From assembly GCA_943787785.1 (NCBI GenBank), contig CALSNT010000013.1:1-64000 (forward strand): 64,000 nt of DNA, in the 5' to 3' direction. Of this stretch, positions 17,077 through 26,755 are shown piece after piece (position 1 is the first letter of the stretch; every line of letters starts with the position of its first letter). The notes beneath the pieces were generated by a model. That model saw only the letters and a program-made list of their open reading frames with translations, had not been told where the DNA came from and searched no databases. The translations under genes and the position numbers were made by a program. Origin of the DNA: an uncultured Paracoccaceae bacterium. Its GTDB lineage: Bacteria > Pseudomonadota > Alphaproteobacteria > Rhodobacterales > Rhodobacteraceae.

Positions 17077-17100
17077 GGCGACTTTTGACCCGAAATAATG

Positions 17101-17130
17101 AGGCGCGTCCCGAAAGGGGCGCGCCTTTTT
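17101..17130 (+). terminator. Rho-independent terminator after hsp20
   Basis: Eleven-base stem AGGCGCGTCCC pairing with GGGGCGCGCCT (one T-G pair), GAAA tetraloop, followed by TTTTT. It begins 24 bases after the hsp20 stop. It could also serve little for the opposite strand, where there is no T run. Confidence 0.9.
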
Positions 17131-17196
17131 AGTTGGGACGTACAGTCTGATAAGGTCGCCGTGTGCCTTTCGGGGTTGAAGGCACGCAGCATTGAC

Positions 17197-19263
17197 TCAG
17201 CGGCTCAGGCTTTCGGCCAGCCGCATCATCGTGATCGCCTCGGCCCGATACCCGAAGGTATCCGCACCGCGCCCCTCGGTCGCCAAGGCGATGGCATCGC
17301 CGTAGCTCCAATCGCCAATGTAGTCCGAACCGCGCAGCAACTGGCCGAACCCGGCGATTGCTGCGGCGAAGGCCATGTCCGCGTCCGGCTGACCGCTGCC
17401 GATCGGGATAGGTTGTTCGACCAACTGGCTAGTATCCGCGCCGGGTTCCTTCCAGCGCAGGCGCAGGAAGGCCAGTTCGCTGTCCGACCCAGTCGTCGTG
17501 GCGTCCGAAGTGCCATAGCGCAGCGGGTCGTTCAGGATCGCAGAGGATCCGACGGGCGTGACTTCATAAAGCGCGGTGACCTGATGACCGGCCCCGATCT
17601 CGCCCGCGTCAAAAGCGTCATTGTTGAAATCCTCACGCCGCAGAGCACGGGTTTCATAGCCAATCAGCCGGTATTCGGCGACCGTGGCCGGATTGAACTC
17701 GACCTGCACCTTGACGTCGCCCGCAATCGGGAACAGCGCGCCGGTCAACTGGTCGACCAGCACCTTTCGCGCCTCGGACAGCGTGTCGATATAGGCGGCT
17801 TGCCCGTTGCCGTTCTGCGCCAGCGCCTGCATCGTCGCATCGTCCAGATTACCGCGCCCGAAGCCAAGGACGGACAGATAAGTGCCGGTCTCGCGCTTGT
17901 CGGCGATGTAGTCCTTCAGCGCCTCCGGGTCGTTTAGGCCGACGTTGAAATCACCATCGGTGGCCAGAATTATGCGCGAGACTTCGCCATCCCCGGCCAT
18001 CCCCTCGGCCACCTGATAAGCCTGCTGCAAACCGGCCTGCCCGGCGGTGGACCCGCCCGCCTCCAGCCGGTCCAGCGCGGCAAGGATGGTCGAGCGATCC
18101 CCGGCGGCGGTCGGAGCCAGCACCTGCCCGGCGGACCCGGCATAGGTGACGATGGCGATCTGATCTTCGGGGCGCAACTCGGCCAGCATCAGGCGGAAAC
18201 TCTGCTTCAGAAGCGGCAGCTTGTCGGCGTCCTGCATGGACCCGGAGGTGTCGATCAAAAACACCAGGTTCAGCGGTGGCCGGTCAGCCAGCGCGGGCAA
18301 CTCGCCCTGCAGACCAATGCGCATCAGCTGCGTGTCGGCGTTCCACGGAGTTGCAGATACGCTGACGGTGGGCTGGAACGGGGCGGTCCCGCCATCAGGA
18401 GCGGCATAGTCATAGGGGAAGTAATTCACCATCTCCTCAATCCGCACAGCGTCTACCGGGGGCAGGCGACCGGATGTCAGGGACGAGCGGACGACCGACC
18501 AAGAAGCCGTGTCCACATCGACCGAGAAGGTCGAGACGGGTTCGGTGGTGACAGACTTCACCGGGTTGGGGGCTTCGTTGGCGAAGGCTTCGGTGTCGGG
18601 ATCGGGCTGTGCGACGATGATGTCTTGTTCGATAATCAACCTGCCCGCATATCCGGCGACACTTCCGTCCATCGCCTGTGGCGAGACGGCAGATTCCGCC
18701 GCCCCACTGGCGAGGCGCGTGCGGCCTGCAATGACCGGTGCCGGTGCCTGTGCCTGCTTGACGCTAACCGTGGGACTGGCGGGCGCAATAGCCGCAAGAT
18801 CGGCATCGTCCGACGCGAACGTTTCGAGGGCCGGTTCCGGGGCCAATTCTTCCATTTCAACCGCATCGGCCCGTTGGCCTTCACCGCGCATTCTACGTTG
18901 CGTCAACTTGGCTGGCCAGTTGGGCGCAACAACAGGTTGCTCGCGCAGCCCGAGATCCGCGCCACCGCCCGGCGTCAGCAACTCCCGCATCTGCGGTGTC
19001 ACGATCAGAAATCCGACGGCGACCAGCGCCGTGGTGGCGGCAAGACCACCACGAGAGGTTAGGGTGTTCAGCATTGTTGACGCTCCTTGTCCGATATTCG
19101 CCCACCATGGGCGATCGGACATAGGACGCGCCGCGCCGGGCGATCCTTGGGCGGCGTCGAAATTTTCCTGAGCCATGCGCAGAATTTCGCTGCGCCGGGC
19201 AGGGTCGGGCGGCGGTGTGGCGGCGGCAAGCGCGCGTTTCAGATCGTCAAGGTCGTCGGTCAT
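17197..19263 (-). CDS. Membrane-anchored VWA protein (YfbK-like, DUF3520 C-terminus)
   Basis: 688 residues. An N-terminal cytosolic segment of about 65 residues (LDDLKRALAAATPPPDPARR) precedes one membrane helix (about 73-90, LAATTALVAVGFLIVTP). Then comes a long linker and the family domain EEMVNYFPYDYAAPDGG. A VWA domain follows with a complete MIDAS opening, LIDTSGSMQDADK, and a C-terminal DUF3520-like region. The VWA part should be periplasmic. The sigma-factor gene lies immediately upstream on the same strand (68 bases between stop and this start). By position and by its short cytosolic N-terminus it could act as that sigma factor's anti-sigma partner, which is inference. ATG at 19272 is an alternative start. 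Confidence 0.85.
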   Translation of the reverse strand: MTDDLDDLKRALAAATPPPDPARRSEILRMAQENFDAAQGSPGAARPMSDRPWWANIGQGASTMLNTLTSRGGLAATTALVAVGFLIVTPQMRELLTPGGGADLGLREQPVVAPNWPAKLTQRRMRGEGQRADAVEMEELAPEPALETFASDDADLAAIAPASPTVSVKQAQAPAPVIAGRTRLASGAAESAVSPQAMDGSVAGYAGRLIIEQDIIVAQPDPDTEAFANEAPNPVKSVTTEPVSTFSVDVDTASWSVVRSSLTSGRLPPVDAVRIEEMVNYFPYDYAAPDGGTAPFQPTVSVSATPWNADTQLMRIGLQGELPALADRPPLNLVFLIDTSGSMQDADKLPLLKQSFRLMLAELRPEDQIAIVTYAGSAGQVLAPTAAGDRSTILAALDRLEAGGSTAGQAGLQQAYQVAEGMAGDGEVSRIILATDGDFNVGLNDPEALKDYIADKRETGTYLSVLGFGRGNLDDATMQALAQNGNGQAAYIDTLSEARKVLVDQLTGALFPIAGDVKVQVEFNPATVAEYRLIGYETRALRREDFNNDAFDAGEIGAGHQVTALYEVTPVGSSAILNDPLRYGTSDATTTGSDSELAFLRLRWKEPGADTSQLVEQPIPIGSGQPDADMAFAAAIAGFGQLLRGSDYIGDWSYGDAIALATEGRGADTFGYRAEAITMMRLAESLSR

Positions 19264-19330
19264 TTTCGGCATCCTTCGCCCTTGGGGCGCGGGTTGGATT
19301 TGGGTATTTGTGACAAGAGGAGTGGCAGGA

Positions 19331-19879
19331 TCATCGGCCAACCTCTTCAGTCTCGCGTAGGGCGCGCAGGTGTTTTCTGATTTCCGAAAGACGCCAGCTG
19401 ACGGTGCCTTCGGAAATCCCCAGCGCCTCGGCAGCCTCGGCATGGGTCAGGCCGTCGTCCATCGTCAGCGCCAGCGTATCGCGCAGAACGTCAGGCAGGG
19501 TGGCCATCGCACTGGCCAGCCAGTCCTGCGCCTCGGCAGCTTCATCAGCCTCGGCGCGGCGGGCCAATTCCACCTCTCCCCATCCGCTGGCGGCCTTGGC
19601 GTGGGTCGCGGCGCGGCGGCGGCGGTCGTGGGCGGCGTTGACGGCGACACGGTAGAGCCATGTCGTGAAGCGCGACTCACCGCGGAACCCACCCAGTTTG
19701 CGCGGAAGGGCGAGGCAGATGTCCTGCGTCAGATCCTCAGCCTCGGCCCGGTTGCCGATGGCGCGGAAGGAGAAGGCGAACAATCGGTCGTAGTGCCGGT
19801 CCAGCAGGCCGGCAAATGCCGCCCGATCACCGCCTGCCGCCGCAAGGGCCAGGCCTTCATCGCTCACTTTCATGCGCAT
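19331..19879 (-). CDS. ECF-type RNA polymerase sigma factor
   Basis: 182 residues. Region sigma-2 is at about 22-92 (LLDRHYDRLFAFSFRAIGN, AEDLTQDICLAL, GESRFTTWLYRVAVNAAHD) and sigma-4 at about 125-175 (LPDVLRDTLALT then THAEAAEALGISEGTVSWRL). This is the layout of extracytoplasmic-function sigma factors. It is the first gene of a two-gene unit with the VWA membrane protein. It is divergent from sdhC with 145 bases between starts, so the promoters are back to back. GTG at 19882 and ATG at 19873 are possible alternative starts. Confidence 0.9.
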   Translation of the reverse strand: MRMKVSDEGLALAAAGGDRAAFAGLLDRHYDRLFAFSFRAIGNRAEAEDLTQDICLALPRKLGGFRGESRFTTWLYRVAVNAAHDRRRRAATHAKAASGWGEVELARRAEADEAAEAQDWLASAMATLPDVLRDTLALTMDDGLTHAEAAEALGISEGTVSWRLSEIRKHLRALRETEEVGR

Positions 19880-20024
19880 CACGTTTGGTTCGACGCGCCC
19901 GCGCGGTCAATCCTTGGGCGAGATGCAAGAAAATTTTTCCTGGCGCCTCTGTTTGCGCCAAGCCCCCCGTGACACCGGCGTGAAACACGGTATTACCAAG
20001 GGTGCGCAATTCAGGAGCCCGCAA

Positions 20025-20408
20025 ATGGCCGATGTGAACCGAGGCAACCGCCCGCTCAGCCCGCATCTGACGATCTATCGCCCGCAGATGACCTCGATGA
20101 CGTCGATATTCGTGCGTCTGACCGGCAACGCGCTGTTGGTCGCGGCGCTGATGATTGTCTGGTGGTTTCTGGCGGCCGCAACGGGGCCCGAGGCGTTTGC
20201 CATGGCGGACGGGTTCATGCGGTCGTGGTTTGGCGATTTGGTCATGGTGCTGAGCGTCTGGGCTATCTGGTATCACCTGCTCGGCGGGTTGCGACATCTG
20301 ATCTGGGACACCGGGCGCGGGCTGGACCTGAAAAGCGCCTATGCGATGGGCTACGTGATGATTGGCGGGTCGCTGGTGCTGACCCTGCTGACGATCATCG
20401 TGTTGTGA
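20025..20408 (+). CDS. sdhC: Succinate dehydrogenase cytochrome b556 subunit
   Basis: 127 residues. The signature RPLSPHLTIYRPQMTSMTSI is at the N-terminus, three membrane helices follow, and the heme-ligand histidine region is IWYHLLGGLRHLIWD. SdhC anchors complex II in the inner membrane and helps bind quinone and heme b. AGGAG precedes the ATG at 20025 by about 8 bases. sdhD follows 10 bases after its stop. It heads the sdhCDA unit. Confidence 0.93.
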   Translation: MADVNRGNRPLSPHLTIYRPQMTSMTSIFVRLTGNALLVAALMIVWWFLAAATGPEAFAMADGFMRSWFGDLVMVLSVWAIWYHLLGGLRHLIWDTGRGLDLKSAYAMGYVMIGGSLVLTLLTIIVL

Positions 20409-20418
20409 GAGGGCTGAT

Positions 20419-20790
20419 ATGGCGTTTCTGACGGATAGAAAACGGGCCGAGGGGCTGGGGTCGGCGAAATCCGGTACTGAGCACTTCTGGTCGATGACGG
20501 TCAGCTCGGTCGCCCTACTGATCCTCGTGCCGTTGTTTATCTTCACATTCGGTGCGGTGCTGGGCGAACCTTATGAGGCGGTCGTCGCCTATTATGCCCG
20601 GCCTTTTCCGGCGTTGATCGCGGGGCTGACGCTGATCGTCGGATTTCATCACTTCAAGGGCGGCGCGCAGGTGCTGATCGAAGATTACGTGCATGGCCTC
20701 GCCAAGCACATCACGATCCTGGCCGTTACCTTCATCAGTTATGCGGCGATGGCGGCGGGGGTTTATGCCCTGATCCGGCTGGCGCTTTAG
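20419..20790 (+). CDS. sdhD: Succinate dehydrogenase membrane anchor subunit
   Basis: 123 residues with three hydrophobic helices (about residues 27-50, 62-80, 95-118). The heme/quinone region [18 protein letters not shown] is the alphaproteobacterial SdhD signature. The N-terminus [20 protein letters not shown] and following [11 protein letters not shown] are also family-like. It lies 10 bases after sdhC and 10 before sdhA. Confidence 0.93.
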   Translation: MAFLTDRKRAEGLGSAKSGTEHFWSMTVSSVALLILVPLFIFTFGAVLGEPYEAVVAYYARPFPALIAGLTLIVGFHHFKGGAQVLIEDYVHGLAKHITILAVTFISYAAMAAGVYALIRLAL

Positions 20791-20800
20791 GGGACCGGGA

Positions 20801-22606
20801 ATGGCCGAGTACGAATATGAAACCCACGAGTATGACGTCGTGGTGGTGGGGGCCGGTGGTGCCGGTTTGCGGGCGACCCTGGGAATGGCGGAACAGGGGT
20901 TGCGCACCGCCTGCGTGACCAAGGTTTTCCCGACCCGCTCGCATACCGTAGCGGCGCAGGGCGGCATTGCCGCCAGCCTGAGCAACATGGGGCCGGATCA
21001 TTGGCAGTGGCACATGTACGACACGGTCAAGGGTAGCGACTGGCTGGGCGATACCGACGCGATGGAGTATCTGGCGCGGGAAGCGCCGAAGGCGGTCTAC
21101 GAATTGGAACACTACGGCGTCCCGTTCTCTCGCACCGAAGATGGCAACATCTATCAGCGCCCGTTCGGTGGCCACACGACCGAATTCGGCGAAGGCCCTC
21201 CGGTGCAGCGGACTTGTGCCGCCGCCGACCGGACCGGGCATGCGATCCTGCACACGCTCTACGGTCAAAGCCTGAAGCAGAAAGCGGAGTTCTTCGTCGA
21301 GTATTTCGCGATCGACTTGATCATGTCGGACGATGGCGTCTGTCAGGGCGTGCTGTGCTGGAAACTGGATGACGGCACGCTGCATGTATTCGCCGCCAAG
21401 ATGACAGTGTTGGCGACCGGTGGATATGGCCGGGCGTATTTCAGTGCGACCAGCGCCCACACATGTACCGGTGACGGTGGCGGCATGGTGGCGCGCGCAG
21501 GATTGCCGCTGCAAGATATGGAGTTCGTGCAGTTCCACCCGACCGGGATCTACGGCGCCGGGGTTCTGATCACAGAAGGCGCACGGGGCGAGGGCGGCTA
21601 TCTGACGAACTCGGAAGGTGAGCGGTTCATGGAACGCTACGCTCCGACCTATAAGGATTTGGCCAGCCGGGACGTGGTTAGTCGCTGCATGACGCTGGAA
21701 ATTCGCGAGGGACGCGGGATTGGCGACAAGAAGGATCACATCCATCTGAATCTCAGCCATCTGCCGCCGGAAACGCTGGCATTGCGCCTGCCGGGGATCA
21801 GCGAAAGCGCGCGGATTTTTGCAGGCGTCGACCTGACCAAGGAACCGATCCCGGTGATCCCGACCGTTCACTACAACATGGGCGGCATTCCGACGAATTA
21901 CTGGGGCGAAGTGCTGAACCCGACTGAGGATGACCCCGACGCCATCGCGCCCGGCCTGATGGCAGTGGGCGAGGCAGGCTGCGCAAGCGTCCACGGGGCC
22001 AATCGGCTTGGCTCGAACAGCCTGATCGACCTGGTCGTCTTTGGTCGCGCGGCGGCGATCAAGGCGGGCGAGGTTGTCGACGCGAACAGCGTGGTGCCGA
22101 CGCCGAACAAGGCGAGCATTGATGCAGGACTGTCCCGCTTCGACGCGCTGCGCAACGCCAGTGGGGCGGTGCCGACGGCCGCCCTGCGCGATGAAATGCA
22201 GGCTGCGATGCAAGCCGACGCGGCGGTGTTCCGCACCGACAAAACGTTGGCCGAGGGTGTCAAGGCGATGACCGACATCGCCGACCGCGAAAGCGATCTG
22301 AATGTCACCGACCGCAGCCTGGTTTGGAACAGCGACTTGATGGAAACGCTGGAGCTGACGAACCTGCTGCCAAGTGCGCTTGCCACAGTGGTCAGCGCCG
22401 AGGCGCGGAAAGAGAGTCGCGGGGCCCACGCGCACGAGGATTACCCCGACCGTGATGATAAAAACTGGCGCAAACACACTCTGGCGACGGTTAACGGCAA
22501 CGATGTGACGCTGACCTATCGCCCGGTGCATCTGGACCCGCTGACGGATCAAAGTGAGGGCGGGATTGACATGAAGAAGATTGCGCCGAAGGCGCGGGTA
22601 TATTGA
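20801..22606 (+). CDS. sdhA: Succinate dehydrogenase flavoprotein subunit
   Basis: 601 residues. SdhA oxidises succinate to fumarate with covalently bound FAD. The FAD-binding N-terminus is [17 protein letters not shown], the flavinylation histidine lies in [14 protein letters not shown], and the active-site region is [13 protein letters not shown]-like ([20 protein letters not shown]). The C-terminus ends [12 protein letters not shown] as usual. Its TGA overlaps a TTG start for the next gene. The sdhB gene, normally close, is 5 kb away here. Confidence 0.96.
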   Translation: MAEYEYETHEYDVVVVGAGGAGLRATLGMAEQGLRTACVTKVFPTRSHTVAAQGGIAASLSNMGPDHWQWHMYDTVKGSDWLGDTDAMEYLAREAPKAVYELEHYGVPFSRTEDGNIYQRPFGGHTTEFGEGPPVQRTCAAADRTGHAILHTLYGQSLKQKAEFFVEYFAIDLIMSDDGVCQGVLCWKLDDGTLHVFAAKMTVLATGGYGRAYFSATSAHTCTGDGGGMVARAGLPLQDMEFVQFHPTGIYGAGVLITEGARGEGGYLTNSEGERFMERYAPTYKDLASRDVVSRCMTLEIREGRGIGDKKDHIHLNLSHLPPETLALRLPGISESARIFAGVDLTKEPIPVIPTVHYNMGGIPTNYWGEVLNPTEDDPDAIAPGLMAVGEAGCASVHGANRLGSNSLIDLVVFGRAAAIKAGEVVDANSVVPTPNKASIDAGLSRFDALRNASGAVPTAALRDEMQAAMQADAAVFRTDKTLAEGVKAMTDIADRESDLNVTDRSLVWNSDLMETLELTNLLPSALATVVSAEARKESRGAHAHEDYPDRDDKNWRKHTLATVNGNDVTLTYRPVHLDPLTDQSEGGIDMKKIAPKARVY

Positions 22607-23337
22607 CAGAGGTCGGTTCCGACGACTCGCAGTCGGTGCAAATTTCGCCGCGTCGTCGGAATTTCTCGTTCTTGTTCCGGGTTTATTATGCACTGGCAGG
22701 GATAGTTCCGGGGCTTCGGCGCAAAATCAGAATCCGCCGCTTGCCCGCCCGCATGTCCATCATGGGTTGCGAGTTTGACCTCCACCCGGCCAAGAATGCG
22801 ACTGAATTCAGGATGTATCGGAATGGATGCCCGCCTGAACGCCAGTCCATTATGCGTCTTCAGTATCTGGTGGCGGGTAAGAACTGCCTGTTCCTGGACG
22901 TGGGGGCGAACATCGGTGTTTATTCCGTGTTGATTGGCTCAAAAATGGGACCGGGATCCAAAATCATTGCTTTTGAACCGAACCCGGACGTCGCGGCGCG
23001 GTTGCGCCGAAATCTTGAACTGAACGGCTTGGATGCCATGACGCAGGTCGAAGGAGTGGCCCTGGGATCGGCCGAGTCGACCGGTATGTTGAGTATTTCG
23101 CGCCGAAATCAGGGCGCGTCTTCTTTGGCGATGCCGCTAGGCGGGGCGGCGCATGATCTGGAAGTTCCTATCCGCCGTTTGAGTAACTATCTGTCAGAAG
23201 CTGAACAACACGACATCCTGGTGCTGAAGGCAGACATTGAAGGTTACGAAGATCGCGCATTGGCCTCGATCCTCGATCAGGGCCAAAGCCGAAGACCTGA
23301 CCATATCCTGGTCGAGATCAGCCACGCCAGTCACTAG
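22603..23337 (+). CDS. FkbM-family methyltransferase with premature TAG stop
   Basis: 244 residues to the TAG at 23335-23337. The SAM-binding motif [19 protein letters not shown] (about residues 94-112), then [18 protein letters not shown] and the family motif [17 protein letters not shown] are present. FkbM-type enzymes O-methylate sugars or other small groups. After the TAG the same frame stays open to 23442 and reads QRDLLGDLRNLGYKD and NLLLELVRHPEGS, the expected C-terminus; a tryptophan codon TGG would fit where TAG stands. So the protein is probably shortened by a nonsense mutation. The TTG start overlaps the sdhA stop, placing it in the sdh transcript. Confidence 0.75.
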   Translation: MTEVGSDDSQSVQISPRRRNFSFLFRVYYALAGIVPGLRRKIRIRRLPARMSIMGCEFDLHPAKNATEFRMYRNGCPPERQSIMRLQYLVAGKNCLFLDVGANIGVYSVLIGSKMGPGSKIIAFEPNPDVAARLRRNLELNGLDAMTQVEGVALGSAESTGMLSISRRNQGASSLAMPLGGAAHDLEVPIRRLSNYLSEAEQHDILVLKADIEGYEDRALASILDQGQSRRPDHILVEISHASH

Positions 23338-23443
23338 CAACGTGATCTTCTGGGCGATTTGCGGAATTTGGGGTATAAAGATGTTGCACAGATGGATGGC
23401 AACCTGCTTCTTGAACTGGTCCGGCATCCAGAAGGGAGTTGAT

Positions 23444-23764
23444 ATGCATCACGCAAGGCCTCCTGGTTCGCAAACGGCAGTCGCACGCTTGGCCGGGTTG
23501 ACCGGTATTTTGTTGCTTCCGTTGCTCGCCGCCTGCGGGCCGGTTTCACCGGAACTTGCTGCGAAACAATGCACCGAACGGGCTCGGGCGGCACAGGGCC
23601 CGACCGGCAAGATCTCACTTGGTGCCAGCAACAAGGGCTTCCAGTCCGGGATCGAAGTCGGCATTTCATCCGACTTCATAATGGGTCGCGACCCGCAACT
23701 GGTTTACGATAACTGCGTTTTCGACAAGACCGGACAAGGGCCAATCCGGCCGCTGATCCTGTAG
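23444..23764 (+). CDS. Hypothetical lipoprotein
   Basis: 106 residues. A hydrophobic stretch LAGLTGILLLPLLAAC ends in a lipobox (LAAC), so Cys31 is likely the lipid-modified residue. The mature part has AAKQCTERARAAQGPTGKI and a C-terminal YDNCVFDKTGQGPIRPLIL, with two further cysteines. No named family was recognised. The GAAGGGAG ribosome site is good and the start follows the FkbM tail frame by one base. The preserved order sdhA-(...)-lipoprotein-(...)-sdhB suggests it may be an older member of the locus than the glycan genes; that is a guess. Confidence 0.7.
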   Translation: MHHARPPGSQTAVARLAGLTGILLLPLLAACGPVSPELAAKQCTERARAAQGPTGKISLGASNKGFQSGIEVGISSDFIMGRDPQLVYDNCVFDKTGQGPIRPLIL

Positions 23765-23797
23765 GCCCTAATCCTTCTCCGTGACCAGTTGTCCCAT

Positions 23798-24718
23798 ATG
23801 AAACGCCGAAATATCCGCGTTCTGTTGCCGTGCCCACGTCCGGCACCGGCGGCCGTGTGGGGTGAGCATTATTACGGTGTGTCGCTGGGGCGTGCGCTTG
23901 CGCGGGCCGGATTGGGCGGCACATTGGATTATTTTCGCGACAGCAGAACTGGTCTCGGCACGCGCCGCTGGCCCTATTCGAGCGAAATCGACCTGTTGAT
24001 CTGGTGCGGTCGCGATCGTGCCCGCAAGCGCGGGCGAAAACTCATCCTATGGGTTCTGTGGGGGGCGGAAATGCTTAGCGATGAGATGTGCGCCGCTGCC
24101 GAGCATATCTTCGTGGCATCAAAGGGATTTGCGGATGATCTTGCCGCGCGCGGATGGCCCGCAAGTTTCCTTCCGCAATGCAGCGACACGACCCTGTTTT
24201 CGCCAAGGGCCCCGATCCCGTCGCTGGCTTCGGACGTACTGTTCGTCGGCAACACTGGGGCGACATCGCCACCTCGGCCCGCGGCAGCCGAGGCACTGAA
24301 GGTCGGATTGGACCTTTCGGTTTGGGGGGTGGGCTGGGAAGGTCATATCCCAAACAGCATTATTCGCGGCACCTGGGTCGCCAATGAAGACCTGGCCAAC
24401 GTCTATGCATCCGCGAATGTCGTGCTGAACGATCATAACGCTTCGATGGTGACACAAGGGTTCGCATCAAACCGTGTGTTCGATGTTCTTGCCAGCGGCG
24501 TGCCTTTGGTCAGCGACCGCATCAAGGCCGAAAGCGGCCTGGACCCGGACCTGAGCGCGTTAATCCAGATGTTCGATCCGGGCGGCATCCTGGACGCAGT
24601 CGAACGGGCGCGGCTTCTGACCGCCCGCCAGATTTCAGAGGGCGCGCGCCTTGTTGCGGCGCGACACAGCTTTGACAATCGCGTTGCGGAAATTGTGTCG
24701 GTTCTGGGTTTACGTTGA
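23798..24718 (+). CDS. Glycosyltransferase (CgeB/GT1-like)
   Basis: 306 residues. The N-terminal half has LLPCPRPAPAAVWGEHYYG, and the C-terminal half ANVVLNDHNASMVTQGFASN then RVFDVLASGVPLVSD. That is the nucleotide-sugar binding pattern of the CgeB-like 'glycosyl transferases group 1' proteins. It is soluble and probably cytosolic, acting on surface polysaccharide or protein glycans. ATG 23798 is chosen; a TTG 9 bases upstream is possible. It belongs to the glycan block inserted between sdhA and sdhB. Confidence 0.8.
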   Translation: MKRRNIRVLLPCPRPAPAAVWGEHYYGVSLGRALARAGLGGTLDYFRDSRTGLGTRRWPYSSEIDLLIWCGRDRARKRGRKLILWVLWGAEMLSDEMCAAAEHIFVASKGFADDLAARGWPASFLPQCSDTTLFSPRAPIPSLASDVLFVGNTGATSPPRPAAAEALKVGLDLSVWGVGWEGHIPNSIIRGTWVANEDLANVYASANVVLNDHNASMVTQGFASNRVFDVLASGVPLVSDRIKAESGLDPDLSALIQMFDPGGILDAVERARLLTARQISEGARLVAARHSFDNRVAEIVSVLGLR

Positions 24719-25076
24719 GGTTTTCCGCAAATACTGTCGCGAAAGTTTGTCGCTTGGCCGCTTTCTCACGGCTGAAGTTGATATTCAACTAAGACATGGC
24801 AACTGCGTCCTCGGTTCTTTGGTCATTTTTTTGGAAGTAGAAGAGAATCGATGACAAAAACTGCCGTTGTAAGTTGTATGCGCAATGAAGGCCCATTTTT
24901 GCTGGAGTGGATCGCCTATCACCGTGCAATTGGTTTTGATGACGTGATTGTCATAACCAATGATTGCACAGATGGCAGCGACCAGATGCTCGACCGGTTG
25001 GCGCAGCTTGGAATCGTAACACATATCAGGAACGCAGTTTCTCAGGGTGACGCTCCTCAGATTTCCGGCATGCGCC

Positions 25077-26755
25077 TTGCACCCGCATTCCCCAAGTAAA
25101 TCTTTGATTTCGCTGTCCTGATCTCGTTATTTTCTATATAAATCATAGTGTTGTTGGCTGTTATGGGCGTGTTCTATGGATCACCCGGAGGGTGCAAGTT
25201 TGGATCGGGGTGATCGGGTTGATTTTGACCGTCGGGTGCGGCTGGAGTTTCGGGGCGCGCAGATCAGTTCGGACGGCGGTTTGCTGGTGATGCGCGAGCT
25301 CGATGACGCGCTTGGGCTGTCTGGCCTTGCGTCAGAGGCGCTGCGCGACAACCGCACGGGCAAGAACACCGTCCATCGGCTTGACGGGCTGTTCCGGCAG
25401 TCAGTGTTCGGGGCGGCTGGCCGGATACGAGGACGTCAACGATGCCGACCGTCTCGCGCTTGATCCCGTGATGCGTCAGGTTGTTGGTGGTCGGGCTGTC
25501 GATGCGCAAGCGGCCTCAGCCTCGCAGATGGGGCGTTTCGAGACCGAGATGCTGGCCATGTCCGAGAACCGTGAAGCGCTGTCCGATCTGAACGGGCAAT
25601 GGATCGACCGGTTTCATGACCGCAACGGGTTAAAGTATATCGTGCTGGACATGGACAGCTCGGTCAGCCCGACCCATGGCGACCAGGAAGGGTCCGCCTG
25701 GAACGGGCATTTCGACTGCACCTGTTATCACCCGAACTTCCTGTTCAACCAGTTCGGCATGCTGGAACGCTGCGCCCTGCGCCATGGCAACGTCCACAGT
25801 GCCGACGGCTGGCGGGACGTCCTCGACCCGGTGATCGCCCGGTATGCCAAACGTGACATCCTGCGGTTCTTTCGTGCCGACGCCGCCTATGCGATCCCCG
25901 CGATCTATGCGCGGCTGGAAGATGCGGTCTATTTCTACGCCATCCGGCTGCCCGCCAACAACGTCCTGCGCGAGAAGATCGCCCATCGGCTGACCCGGCC
26001 GGTGGGGCGACCGTCGCTGACCAAGGTCAAGCGGTTCTTCGAGGACTTCGAGTATCAGGCGGCGTCTTGGGACAAGGAGCGCCGCATCATTGCCAAGATC
26101 GAATGGCACCCAGGCGAGCTGTTTCCCCGCGTCGGTTTCATCGTCACCAACTTGCCGATGGAACCGGACTGGGTGGTTCGGTTCTACAACCAGCGCGGCA
26201 CGGCCGAGCAGCATATCAAGGAGGGCAAATACGCCTTCCACTGGACACGGCTGTCGTGCAGGAAGTTCCGCGACAACGAAGTCCGGCTGCAATTGCACGC
26301 ACTGGCCTACAACCTGGCCACCTTCCTGCGCTGCATCGAACTGCCCGAGGAAATGGCCCAATGGTCGCTGTCCAGCCTGCAACTCAAACTGATCAAGATC
26401 GGGGCCCGCGTCGTCCGCCACGCCCGCGCCATCACCTGCCAACTGGCAGAGGTGGCCGTCACCGGCCCGATGGTGCGCGCCATCCTCGCCGCCATCCGAC
26501 GATTGCGAGCGCCACCGCTATGCGCGTGACCGCGATCCAAGCCAAAACTGAACGAAAGCGGCAGGACAAGTCTGCCCGATGCGCTGAAAAACACCGCCGC
26601 CGGGCCGGGATGCTGCGGGTTTACGGGCCGATTCGCCCAACTTCGGGCGTTTGCGCGACCACAGACCCCGCTCGGGGCGGAAAGCGCTTGACCAGTTGGC
26701 GCAGTCAGGCGATCTTCACGTCAGAAGGCAGGCCACTTGGGGAATGTCGGTTGCA
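25077..26755 (+). mobile_element. IS1380-family insertion sequence with target duplication
   Basis: The element covers 25082-26750 (1669 bp, normal for the family). It is flanked by TTGCA at 25077-25081 and 26751-26755. The ends are imperfect inverted repeats: left CCCGCATTCCCCAAGT (25082-25097), right ACTTGGGGAATGTCGG (26735-26750), matching at 14 of 16 positions. IS1380 elements usually duplicate 4 bp, so TGCA with a shared T is also possible. It carries one transposase gene, frameshifted, and interrupts a glycosyltransferase gene. Confidence 0.9.
25176..26529 (+). pseudogene. IS1380-family transposase, one +1 frameshift
   Basis: The N-terminal piece reads VRLEFRGAQISSDGGLLVMR and LDDALGLSGLASEALRDNR. 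The rest reads LAGYEDVNDADRLALDPVMR, VLDMDSSVSPTHGDQEGSAW (first DDE region), FFRADAAYA and FYNQRGTAEQHIKEGKYAFH. This is the DDE transposase of the IS1380 family, about 450 residues. The two frames join if one G is dropped from the run at 25410-25413 (SVFGRLAGYED). Programmed frameshifting is not usual in this family, so this is either an inactivating slip or a sequencing error. Confidence 0.85.

Noticed and set aside
20735-22693. 652-codon open frame antisense to sdhA
   Set aside because: High-GC DNA keeps antisense frames open; the translation is rich in Arg, His and Gln with no family motif, and sdhA on the other strand is unmistakable.
26651-26755. Apparent similarity of LDQLAQSGDLHV to the LDRLAQLGIVTHI segment of the glycosyltransferase, suggesting two paralogous genes
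   Set aside because: These codons are inside the right end of the IS element; the true junction at TTGCA gives a perfect in-frame restoration, so the similarity is chance.
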